The notes below the pieces were generated by a model that saw only the letters and a program-made list of their open reading frames with translations, was not told the DNA's origin and ran no database searches. From NCBI GenBank assembly GCA_011319805.1, contig SJRY01000008.1, positions 1 through 55,836 of the forward strand: a DNA stretch of 55,836 nt, read 5' to 3'. The stretch is from Macrocybe gigantea (taxonomy: Eukaryota; Basidiomycota; Agaricomycetes; Agaricales; Callistosporiaceae). This document shows, piece by piece, positions 1-10,226 of the stretch. Numbering within the stretch: the first letter of the stretch is position 1; each line of letters opens with the position of its first letter. A program made the translations under genes and the position numbers.

Positions 1-115
1 GTAGGAAACAACATTCGTGTCTAACATCAATATGGAGAGCGATCGAGTCACGATAGCGTGGGTGCCAGTGGATTGTCACCTAGCTAGCTCAGATTGCTGA
101 CCAGCATTCAGCATC

Positions 116-1066
116 ATGGGAGCTACGGGAAGCGGCAAATCGACGGTCAGTAAACGAAGCGACTTGAAATGAGATACGTCGTCTGAAGCGTTGCTCACAA
201 TAGTTTATCAACCTTGTTAGCGGGTCCAATTTCCGCGCCTCGAGTCAGCTTGCTTCATGCACGCAGAACGTCGAGGTGTCACCGACGTTTAGACTTGACA
301 ACCGTAGAAGTCAACCTCATCGACACACCTGGTTTCGATGACACGGACAGAAGTGAGTTGAGATTCTTCAAGTCATTGCTGATCATCTGGCAGAGAAGTA
401 AAAAATTGCGATCTTTCTGGAAACACTTATACTGATTCCCATTAGTTATCAGAAAGGAATGACACTGCATGGCGTACTCTATTTCCACAGGATCTCAGAT
501 ATCCGAATGGGCGGTGCTCCCAAACGGTCGTTCAGACGCTTCAGGATGCTCTGCGGGACGACAGCTTGAAGAATGTGACCATCGTAACGAATATGTGGAA
601 TATGGTTCAGCTACAGGAAGCGCTCGCCAGGGAGAAGGAGCTTGCAACGGATCAACGATTTTTCAAGCCGGCGCTCGACGAAGGAGCTAGGATGGCACGG
701 CACTACAACACCGTCGAATCGGCGCATGCAATCCTTCGTGGCATTTTCGCGAATCACCCTCTTCCATTGAGCAATCCAGAAGGAGCTTGTTGACGATGGG
801 TTGCCGATGTATGAGACTGCTGCGGGAAAAGACATCAAAACGAGTTGGAGGAATTGGTACAAAGATTCACAGACGAGATCAGACATTGCGAGTCGAGCTG
901 GACGAAATCAAGAAGAGGGATGCGAAAATCATGGCCGAGCTTCAGGAAGACCTGAAGAAAGTCGAATGAGGCCCTCAAAAGAGTCCAAGATGATCTGCGA
1001 TTGCTGTCTCCGACTACTATCGTAACGCCAATTTCAAATGGGCGATCAAAGACAGAAGCAGCATAG
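116..1066 (+). pseudogene. AIG1/GIMAP-like P-loop GTPase, copy 1, broken
   Basis: Remnant of a fungal AIG1/GIMAP-like GTPase. The P-loop GATGSGKST is encoded just after position 116, followed by an intron. Next come a G3 motif DTPGFDD near 325-345, the family block YFHRISD near 480-505, and a TNMW segment near 590. A helical charged tail runs to a stop at 1066. Aligned by eye with copies 2 and 3, the reading frame must change at least five times by single bases: after DTDRS near 360, within LCGDDS near 553, before IQKEL near 772, around 838, and near 972. No intron with proper borders explains these. Function of the family in fungi is not settled; GTP binding is inferred from the motifs. The gene may continue upstream of the window start. 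Assembly indels could account for a minority of the breaks. Confidence 0.8.
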
Positions 1067-1773
1067 TCGTTGATAAGAGAAGTCAAAGCGACCAGGGTGG
1101 TGGTTGAAGAGGCTGGTCGATAGTTCGTCTTTGAGAATTAGAGCCAGGTTCTATATGGCTCGTTTGCCCTAACTATGTAGTGTCAGTATCTTGGCTGTAC
1201 TCATCCGTCCTGGTTAAGTCAACTTGTCACATAACAGACGCCCTGTGTCACATACCATCGATATCATCTTGCAGGGAGCACAGGATCAACGTATGCAAGT
1301 TTTCTTCGATGCGCTGTCGCATGTTTGCCATGATGCACGTTATGCATTTTAAGCACCTCAGTTGTCGGTCGAAGTTACATTCTGTCCTTTTCTGGTGTCT
1401 GGACAAGACAGCCACAACGTGTTCAGTGCGCACGGATTCAAAAGTTCGCCTGATGATCACCACTGCTCATTTGATCCTTTCATAATGGGCGTTTCGTTTG
1501 AGGATGGGGTGAGGATCTCGTGATGGAGCTGCGAGTTTGTGCACGATCGCCTGCTGTCCTCACTCCTGACGCGCGGTCGTTATCATGACTCTGCTTAACA
1601 GCTGAGAACCGTTACGTCTTCTATAAAAGCGCTCAAAGATGCTACTATCATCCCATAATCTACTATCTATTGACAATCCTCTACTAGTAATCATCGCTGG
1701 CGATACCGTGCGTGCGTATAGGACATTTTCATAGCAGACCTTGCGCTGATTTCGCGAAGAGAATTTCAGTATA
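1067..1773. other. intergenic, between GTPase copies 1 and 2
   Basis: I see no conserved coding segment here. The right end holds a TATA box and a pyrimidine-rich stretch that look like the promoter and 5' leader of GTPase copy 2. Confidence 0.6.
1622..1629 (+). promoter_or_regulatory. TATA box of GTPase copy 2
   Basis: TATAAAAG lies about 145 bases upstream of the ATG at 1774 and is followed by a CT-rich leader, as in expressed fungal promoters. It is notable because the gene it would drive is broken. Confidence 0.55.
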
Positions 1774-3029
1774 ATGTCTAATGCTGCATCGAGCTACGGT
1801 CGAAGAAAGGTACGCCTCGAAGCGTATTTCTTTTCCTCCATGTGCTGATAACTGTTCGCGCAGGTTGTAATACTGTGAGTTTGAAGTTTCTTGTGCCCTA
1901 CCATCTCAGATGCTGACGCTGGCTTATCGTAGTGTGGTTGGAGCTACGGGCAGCGGGAAATCAACAGTACGTGTCTCGTATCAACTGAAGTCTTTAGCAA
2001 ACATTTAATCCCGACCACAGTTCATCAATCTTATCAGCGACTCAAGGCTCCCCGTCCTCCTCTAAACTTACTTCTTGCACGCAGGACGTTACTGAAGGAA
2101 ACTCGTTTGTCCTTGACGGGCAAGAGGTTTCGCTTATTGATACACCTGGACTCGACGACACAGATAGAAGCGACGTCGACATTTTACAATCCATAGTCGC
2201 TGCGCTCGTGGACCTGTGAGTGTCACGGGCAATTCAGTTCTTGGGGACAGGATGGTTTATATCTTTTGACAGCTATCGGAAGGGCGTCCATATTCATGGA
2301 GTTTATATTTCCACCGCATATCAGACCTCCGAATGAGCGGAACCTCAAAGCGCTCGTTTGAGCTCTGCAGAAAACTGTGCGGCGATGAATTCATGAAGAA
2401 TACAGTCATAGTCACAAACATGTGGAACATCGTACCTTATGGCGAAGCTAGAGCACGAGAGCGGCAGCTTGCTGCCGATGCGCGCTTTTTCAGGCCGGCT
2501 CTTGACAGCAAGGCGCGAATGCACAGGCACGACAACACCTCCGCTCCGCTCAAAAGGCAATCCGTCTTCTTCTCACCAATAGGCCTGCTCACTACTCGTC
2601 CAAAGAGAGCTCATCGATGAAGGACGAAGATTCAACAATACATCCGTAGGAACTGCTCTGCGAAGCTATCTGCATGATTTGGCACGCCGAAAGGCTGAAG
2701 AGCTCAGCGGGCTCTCTGAGGAATTGGCGCAGGCGGAGCAAGATCATGACTTGACTGCGATCATGGAGCTGAGGTTGGAAAGGGAGAGAATGTTCGCATC
2801 ACTCCAGCAAATTCAACTGGAGGAGAAGACCCTAGGCGTCGTCTATGGGGGCCACCGAGAGCAAAAGACTGCAGTTCGATGGGTTAGAAGGATGCAAAGA
2901 TTGGTTGGCGTCTCCATGCTTACGTTAGGTTGTGGAGAATATTTTGAATGCAGCACACGCAGATTCTCAACACTCGTAATTTTATGGTCTAAGTTAATAC
3001 TGGACAGACTACTTTATCAAACAAACTGA
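1774..3029 (+). pseudogene. AIG1/GIMAP-like P-loop GTPase, copy 2, broken
   Basis: Second member of the GTPase family. A short first exon begins at ATG 1774. After two small introns the P-loop GATGSGKST appears near 1945-1970, and another intron separates it from FINL. The G3 motif DTPGLDD is near 2141-2161. The block after YFHRISDLRM continues with TNMWN near 2420 and a long Glu/Arg-rich helical tail ending at 3029. Breaks: the frame shifts by one base at about 2305, just before YFHRISD; the segment after the His-Asp-Asn-Thr block (2535-2605) needs two more changes to recover IRLLL and then LVQRELIDEG; and the exon after FINLISDSRL lacks a standard GT donor. The promoter-like TATA box upstream is intact, so a truncated transcript is possible. 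Confidence 0.78.
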
Positions 3030-3408
3030 CCAGTAATTATGACGGCGAAACTTCCTTACTCTTATGATTATTTATTAGATTATGTACATCTATGACAGGG
3101 ATCGAACATATGCATTCACATGGACATTATGCACTGGTTGTAGGTTTTATGCGTAGATTACATATGCGTTTCCCATAACGATCGAAGAGTTCGAACTGAT
3201 GGTTCCCGCAATGTGGCTGTGCAGGACGGGTGCGAGCCACAACAAACATGGACCCCAACAACCACACGATATGATGTCATGCAGACCCTCGGTATATGTT
3301 CTCATTGCGCGGCAACTCGAAAAAACTGGGCATCAAGCAAAATATTATTGGGAAATTTTGAAACTTGGAATAGCAACGGCACTGCAAGGGTATTACGAAA
3401 ACAGGTGG
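3030..3408. other. intergenic, GTPase copy 2 to P450
   Basis: Convergent 3' ends of GTPase copy 2 (+) and the P450 (-). AT-rich; no coding signal recognised. Confidence 0.6.
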
Positions 3409-5738
3409 TCAGGTTACATACATACGGCATACGGGATACAGAATGAGTCTGGATACAGGAGCATTCTGGGATGTCGTCCGGGATTCATGCATAGTCGAAA
3501 ACGCTGCCGAGTACTTCTCCTCGACAAGTGTAGCTTTTGCAAGACTGCGAGGAGTAATCTTACAAGAGAATGGGAGAGGCATTGATGATAAACCCTAGAA
3601 AGAATTGAGTTTGAGCCCATATAATGAAAACGCACTTACAGAGTCATAATTGCATATATCGACATCCACCGGTTCACCAGTCGAAGGATCGTATTTCTTA
3701 CCAAATTCAAAAGCCCAGAGGAGATGCATTGTGGCGAGAGCCTGTGTTTCCAACGCGTTGGGTAAATCAACGTTGTGAAATGTCAAAGCCTACAGCAAAA
3801 TTATTCGCCAAAACATATCCAGGACACAGTCTCTGAATCCAGGTTGCACGTTGAATGTGAGGATCAGGTTGAGATACAGCGGGAAGACGCACCCTGCCTG
3901 CGCCAAAAGGAAGAGTACTACGATAATGCGACGCGTCTACTCCAAGCTTTGTTCCATGAGGGGTCGTGAGGAACCTCTCGGGTCTGAATTCTTCAGGTTC
4001 CGCGAAGAACTCTGTTTTACGTGAAAGTCAGCGCACCATGGCACAGCCCTGGATCGGTATTCAAACCAATCATACCTGAGTCGTGAAGTATGGCCCCTGA
4101 GCGGCAAGGGTCAAAATTCGCACGGGCAGTAGGAAGACAGAACGCACATGTGTTCATTAAAATCGTGGAATTTTTCGGGATGATGTAGCCGTCGTACTGA
4201 AAAAAAGAGCGCATCAGTCTCGATGAACGTGGAACACAAATATGGAACGACGCACCTCGAACTCTGCCGTGGTTACGTGAGGAAGGTTCACTGGGACCAC
4301 CGGTCTGAAGCGATGGATCTAGGAACAGGTCGTCGAGTGAGGCGCTAAGCGAACGCTGCAGCAAGGCAGATTACTCATGGATGATGGCCTGGATATAGGG
4401 GAGACTTGCGAGATCTTCCAAGACAGGTAATCGAGAGTCACCGACGACACGATCGAGCTCTTCCCATGCGTTCTTCTGACATCCAGGGTAAGCTACCATG
4501 CACAGGACAAAGGATCGGATGAAGGTCGCGGTGCTGTCCGTGCCTCCATCAAGGAGATGGCCCCCGTGATAACTGCACCAGGATTAAATCAGCACAGGGG
4601 TCCACGAGCCTACGAAATATGGCAATAATACATACCCCAACATGTCTCTCGATGAGAAGCCCAACTCGTGTTGGCGTTCTAGTACGTCTCGCATATAGCC
4701 GACGTCTTGGCCGTTACGCATGGCTTGTTCGCATTCATCCAGAAGACCAAAGAAAAGCGTACGTTGCATGCGGCGTGCTTCCTTGCAAAGGGTCTTCCAC
4801 CGTGCCCATCGTTCCGGCACCCACTTCAAAAAGGGTAATAGTTCTACAGGGGGTATAGCACCTGGTACCACGAGACGAAAACAAAGCCTCGTGTACTCTT
4901 GAATATCTTGAACGATCTTAGAATCGTAGGTCTGAGAGCGTTTTCCGTACACGGCGGACAGCATTGCTGATAAGGCCGTGCGATAAATATGTGTGTAAAA
5001 TTCCTTGGAAAAATGATTAAGCTTCAGACCACGATGTGCAAAGGGGAGAGGTACTTCAGGGTTGTGTAACAGGTCGTGAAGCAGCCTCGTCAGCTCGGAC
5101 TCCTGCAGGGGCACGAGTTTTGCTGAACCATGTGGCGCCAACAGGGGCTGCATTGCTTTGCGACCGCACCTCCAAACTTCGGTGTCTGGTAGGTTAACAT
5201 GCTCCATGGTAAGAAATGATCCATAGAACAATAAAATGAACTCCTAACCATGAGAAACCCATCCAAGGGCCAGTCCGTCAGTAATTGTTTCCATTGCATA
5301 GGACGCCGGACGCCCTGAACATGCAACACTCCGCACATCCAAGATATCTTTGACACGTGCAGCGCTCGAAATGACGATCAAGGTATCGTTGACGAGCTTG
5401 AGCTGCTCTACGCGTTAGCAACAGAATCAAGGACACGTCCTTTCATGACGAACAGAGAAGATATCGCCATATTGCCGTGCCCATTCCGTGTATCTACCGA
5501 GTACGTTTATAAATTAAGCCAGACGAAGAGAATGATTAGAGCATTCCAGTCACCGAATATGAGCGTGTTCCTTGGGATACGAAAACAGGTTCCCGAATAT
5601 AGGTAGCGTTGGAGGACCTGGCGGGAGCCTACTCTCCCTCCTACCTGCGAAAAAGAGTTTGAAGAAAAAATGCGAGATGATGGCTGCAAGAAATAGCCAG
5701 AGAAGGATCATATTGGTCCGTTGCATTCCGCTCTCCAA
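3409..5738 (-). CDS. cytochrome P450 monooxygenase, microsomal fungal type
   Basis: A haem-thiolate monooxygenase, probably ER-bound, of the type often annotated in Agaricomycetes as O-methylsterigmatocystin oxidoreductase-like; the substrate cannot be told. The N-terminus has a hydrophobic anchor followed by the proline hinge LPPGPPTLPIFGN. Later exons give WARQYGDIFS, the I-helix segment LLDGGTDSTATF (near 4530; Thr of the oxygen-activation site present), the K-helix Glu-x-x-Arg (E-IHR) followed by FRPVVPVN, PEEFRPERF, and the haem loop FGAGR|RLCPG split by an intron near 3860. About ten introns of 45-75 nt. The stop is TGA at 3411-3409. One problem: the donor after the K-helix Glu (near 4370) reads GAGTAATC, so the frame only joins ATC-CAT-CGC if one G is missing from the sequence. 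Either an assembly deletion or a splice-killing mutation. Start could also be the Met at 5726. Confidence 0.88.
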
Positions 5739-6721
5739 GTTGGCCTTTTAAGTTCGGAAGCCACCCAGGCTCGGACGATATTGCAGGGCGCACTTTTTCT
5801 GGATTTGAAACCATTTCCAGATATTCAAGGCAGCGCGCAATCAGATGAGATAACAGGGCGATGGCATCGCCCAGGATGCATCATTATCGTGGTGAGGGAT
5901 ACCAACAATACGGAAGATTGCACATGTCAAGGCCATGTGTCCCGAATCGCGGCTGGTGCACCATGAGAGGATGCTGTATCAAGTTGACATCATTGGCCGA
6001 AATTAATGGACGGAATGAGGCGTCTGCCTAACTAATTGAAGCCCGGACTTGTCATAGAATGGAAGTATCAGTAATTTTTGACCCAAACGGGTGAAATAAG
6101 GCTGCCTCACAATAGTGGCCTTGTCCTGAAGCTAGTCATCTGATGGAGAGTGGATACAATAAGGAGACGCAGGAAGGTTGGTGAATCATTATAGTCCATC
6201 CGTTTGACAAGAAGGATAACACGAAGATATCTGATATGGGCGTTCACTACGTTCAGTGCTAGTGTGTAAAGAGATCGTGGGAATTTTGCCTTTGTATTTG
6301 ACATTGGCGCCCGTCCGGGGAACATATCACGTTTTATGAACAGCCACGCCTCGTCCTCATGGTAGGAAGCGCACGGAACGGCAGCAAATTCTGCCCCTTG
6401 AACCTGTATCAATGCCTAGTTCAACGCACGCAAATTTGCCCTCTAGGAGTCGAAGGCCTCAACGTTCAACACTATCGCATTCCCGGTGTCTGGGGAGCCA
6501 CCAAGTTCAAGGTGAGTGGTTAGCTTCTATACGTGCTCCTCGGCCCTGACTAAAATGTGTTGGCATCTTTTTTTTTTTGCCTAGTCTCCTGACATCTGCT
6601 AGCTACGTCGGTGGCTTGAGTTCAATCGCGGCTAACAGCTATGGTAATCCGATAACTATTGTGTGCGTGTTTTTTTTCAACGTGTTGATGACTCCACTCT
6701 GATGACGATTGCTGCAGAGTG
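5739..6721. other. intergenic, divergent P450 / GTPase copy 3
   Basis: Upstream region shared by the P450 (-) and GTPase copy 3 (+). Around 6600-6720 it probably includes 5' leader or short first exons of copy 3, since its paralogues have short exons before the P-loop exon, but I could not join one in frame. A minus-strand open frame at 6107-6412 has no recognised domain. Confidence 0.5.
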
Positions 6722-7922
6722 ATGGGGTGCACTGGCAGTGGAAAGTCGTCGGTACGTCCGGGCGCACTTTCGGCGAATACCCGGTGATGAAAATATATTG
6801 AACACGGTCTAGTTCATCAATCAACTCAGTCATGCCAATTTCGATGTGTCTGGAGACCTGAACTCGTGTACCACTGGCGTTGACTTCACTCCAATATTTG
6901 CACGCTTAGGGCGTCAAGTGCGGTTGATCGATACTCCAGGGTTCGATGACACGACCCGCGATGATGTGGAGGTTCTAGAAATGATTGCGACAACCTTAGC
7001 GGAATTGTGCGTGCTTTCACGTCACTTATCGTGGAAGAGGGAGTCTACAGCGATTTTTCCGTTTAGGTATAGGGCTGGAACTGGACTTCACGGCATAATA
7101 TATCTTCACCGCATTTCTGATAACAAGATGAGTGGGATCTCGAGAAAATCGCTTGATCTTTTCAAAGCGATCTGTGGTCCGAAAGCCTTCCGAAATACCG
7201 CCCTTGTAACGACGATGTGGGACATTATTTCCATTGAGGATGCGGAGGAAAGAGAAACGCAGCTTGTCGCTGACCACCGGTTCTTCGCACCTTTAGTCGA
7301 AGGCAAAGCCTCGGTTTTTCGACACAACAACACCTTGATCTCCGCTCAGAACATCCTTTCTAGTATGATGAACAACATTCCGATTCCGCTGCTGGTCCAA
7401 GAAGAATTGATCGACCTTCAGAGGACTCTGATGAATACGACGGCGGGGCAAGAACTCTATCGCAGGTTACAAGACACGGCTCGCACTCGGGAACGGGAAG
7501 TCAACGAGCTGGAAGCCGAATTGCGGGAAGTTTCGCGCAAGGGCGACAGGAGAATCACCCTCGAGCTCACACAGGAGCTCGCCCGACAGACAGCGTCCCT
7601 AAATGAGATCGTTCACAAAACCAAACGTCTCGTTTCTACTCGTTACATTTATTACCGACCCAGAGGAACTGGTACACGCTCTTTGCATAGTCCACATCCA
7701 TCGATGGACCGCAGCACACAAACATCTCCGACGACGATCTCTCCGTCTACAAAAATGTATCTTCTGGGTGAGCGAGTTGGACCAAAGCCCGACAGAAGAT
7801 GCTTATCAACCACCGTTTTAGATCCGGGTAGGACTGCGTTTGTAACGGATCCCTCTCTCCGAGAAATGATCAACACGGGGCTAAGAGCGGTCAGCATTTC
7901 AAGACACGTTTTTTGTTTTTAA
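6722..7922 (+). CDS. AIG1/GIMAP-like P-loop GTPase, copy 3, apparently intact
   Basis: The only copy of the four with an uninterrupted frame. The exon at 6722-6751 encodes the P-loop GCTGSGKSS (Walker A/G1). An intron (6752-6812) follows, then FINQLSHANF, the G3 motif DTPGFDD at 6930-6950, an intron at 7007-7066 (60 nt, a multiple of three), the family block GIIYLHRISDNKMSG, and a TTMWD segment near 7209-7223 in the position of the base-specificity motif. The C-terminal half has charged heptad-like helices (7430-7630), then an unstructured tail to the stop at 7922. The family is common in Agaricomycetes as a G-domain-containing protein; its role is unknown, with a membrane or defence role only a guess by analogy with animal GIMAPs and plant AIG1. 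The start is uncertain: earlier short exons are likely. The last 80 residues may include unspliced intron. Confidence 0.8.
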
Positions 7923-8103
7923 TCAATTTATCCATGCTGTATTATTTTTGGGCGGCTATAGTTGGAGCATCGTGGAAAACCTAGCATAGACGTAACCTGG
8001 TATAGACATATGAGCAGCCATTATTCAGGTGACTCTAGGCACATGAGAAGACGCATAACAGTGCATGCCAAAGATGAACGGGTGAATCGAGTAAGACCGG
8101 GAT

Positions 8104-9240
8104 TCATCTTTTTGTACTTTTGCCGCTCAGTCCAAGCGGTGGCGTCACGGTGCTGGCTGCGTTCGCTCCATTCGGTCCTGGTCTGCGAAGATGGGGCGGA
8201 GGTCTCTTTTTTAACTGTCTCGGTCGGTGTATGACCGGCTTCTCCTTCGCCCCCTGCTTGGGAGCGCTGTCCTGATGTGCTGCCTCTTGCATGCGTGCGA
8301 GGTCGGCCTTGGCCTGCAGGAGCTCCTCTGCCATCTCCTTACCGGCTTTCTCACCGCCTCACGCAGCCCTTCGACCTCGCGCTTAAGGTTGCTCAGCACC
8401 TCTGTGAACTTCTCGAGCTGCTGCAGCTCGCGGTGCACGTCCCGCGCGGCTTGGAACTCGGTCGAAAAGCGCGGCGCTAGTCGCACCGTGGGAGTTGACC
8501 GTTCTTGATGCGCTGCCGCCACGACGAGGCCGCGATGGAGGGTGTGGTCGGCTGGGTGACGGTCGCTTTCGGTTGGTTCTCGAGGATCATGCGGACGATC
8601 CGCTCAGCGGAGGTGGACGTGTTGTCATGGCGCACCATACGGGCGCCGTCTTTCAAGGCCTGCTTGAAAAACATGTCATCCGTCCGAAGTTCGCGCTCCC
8701 GCGCGGCGCCCTGCTCCTCGGTCACGCTATCCCACATATTCGTCGCGATAACGACGTTACGGAATGTGGGGTCCCTGCACAAGATATTGAATAGCCTGAA
8801 CACCCTAGGTGAGGGGTTGTCCATCCGATCGTCGGATATCCGGTGCAAGTAGATGACACCGTGAGGCACAAAGCTGGTCCTGATATAGGGGTTCGGGGCA
8901 CGGCGAGTTTACTTTGAGAGAGACGCATGGAGTGGGCTACGGGCTTACTTTGAGCCTGCAGGGCGCAATCCTGATATTCCTTGTATGATCCTGCTCCCAC
9001 TACTCATATCATCATAGCCTGGAGTGTCAATGAGACTGATTGTATGACATCTAGCTGGAAATCGCAGCCACGCTCGACTTTCTCGTACAAGAACTCAGCT
9101 CGTCCGACACGTTCATACGAGACCCTCCAAGCAGATTGACGAACTAAAACGAAGATCATGAACAGATGGATAATCGTCCTTATGAGATGGGCATACTGTC
9201 GATTTCCCGCTTCCCGAGGCGCCGAGAACCCTTCAAGAGT
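8104..9240 (-). pseudogene. AIG1/GIMAP-like P-loop GTPase, copy 4, broken
   Basis: Fourth family member, on the opposite strand and tail to tail with copy 3. On the minus strand: P-loop GASGSGKST at 9223-9197, an intron ending before FVNLLGGSRMNVSDELSSCT, the G3 motif DTPGYDD at 9028-9008, an intron, then PHGVIYLHRISDDRM (about 8870-8820), TNMWD near 8735, and a long coiled-coil-like C-terminus. Frames do not connect: one change is needed between the SSCT segment and DTPGYDD, one near 8510-8480 before the EFQAARD helix, and one near 8345 between EAVRK and AGKEMAEELLQAKADL. The last two lie inside continuous helical sequence, so introns are unlikely. The tail ends with a basic, Pro-rich stretch at 8104. 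Base composition of the 3' half is clearly more GC-rich than that of copies 1-3. Confidence 0.75.
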
Positions 9241-10226
9241 CGTTGAGATCGCAATTGAGAACAGGAAAGATTCAGCTCGTACACTATGGAAATCCTGTTT
9301 TGAGGAACAGCCTGTGATGGTTTCATTAATGTGCATCGAGAAAGTATCCAACACCCACTACCTCTTTCAAATTGCCCTTGAAGCTCGGAATTGGAAGTTT
9401 CCATGACCTTTGGGCGCAAAAAAGAGAAGTTAATTGTATTCGTTCCAAATTCAATGCCAACTTTGCTGGTCGTACAGAGTTGAGGGTTGTCTAGGACCAC
9501 GAGGCTCTTCCAACGGCGCATAAAAGACCATAGTTTAGGAATGTGACGTCTGTACTAGCAATGGAGTTCGTCGACCAGGACTGCTCTCTTGCAATGCGTG
9601 GGGCGGTACGGGGGATCGTGCAATCGAATGGGTATCTGAGGTCGCGAGCATCCCAGGCGTTTGGCTGCAGGCCGCAATTTAAGTTCAGCACCAGATGAAA
9701 CCGGGCAGGCAGCAGTGTGAGTCCGAGCGTAACGAAGAGACCAGCGAACCCTGAGCGCTGAGCATCCATGGTTTCCGCGTTATTCGTGGCGGCAATCTTA
9801 CACTTCTTTCCTTTGCTTACACCACTGAGCAGCAAAGACACAGATACAACTCTTCGCTGCTGTCCTACGACGAGCCTCGGATTCGCACATTCTGCCTGAT
9901 TTGCAGGGTGCGTGTCAGCCCTCGGACTCGTTCCCGTCACGCGGAGCGGCGGTGATGTCTAAAGGTGAACTTGCGGCCCGGACGTCACTGCCTCCAACAG
10001 GGATATGTCTTGCCACGACGATCTATACTGGCAGAGCAGCCGCGTGGCCCGTCCTTCCCGGCTGCGCGTTCCCGCTCGATGCTTCACGGGAAATCCAAAG
10101 ATCATGAGAACATGTGCCAGAGAACTCGAAGCAATGAACGCTCAGAGGTCCACGTAGAGCATTCGATTGGATATATCTACTATCACATATTGCTACCAGA
10201 GACGGGACGGCACGTCGCTCGCTTCA
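9241..10226. other. intergenic, GTPase copy 4 to GH28
   Basis: Shared upstream region of GTPase copy 4 (-) and the GH28 gene (+). A minus-strand open frame of 149 codons (9940-9491) contains a hydrophobic stretch after an internal Met that could pass for a signal peptide, but I recognise no family and do not call it a gene. Confidence 0.45.

Noticed and set aside
9491..9940. 149-codon minus-strand frame with a hydrophobic stretch that could be a small secreted protein
   Set aside because: No recognised family, no Cys pattern and no supporting splice sites; it overlaps the GH28 upstream region.
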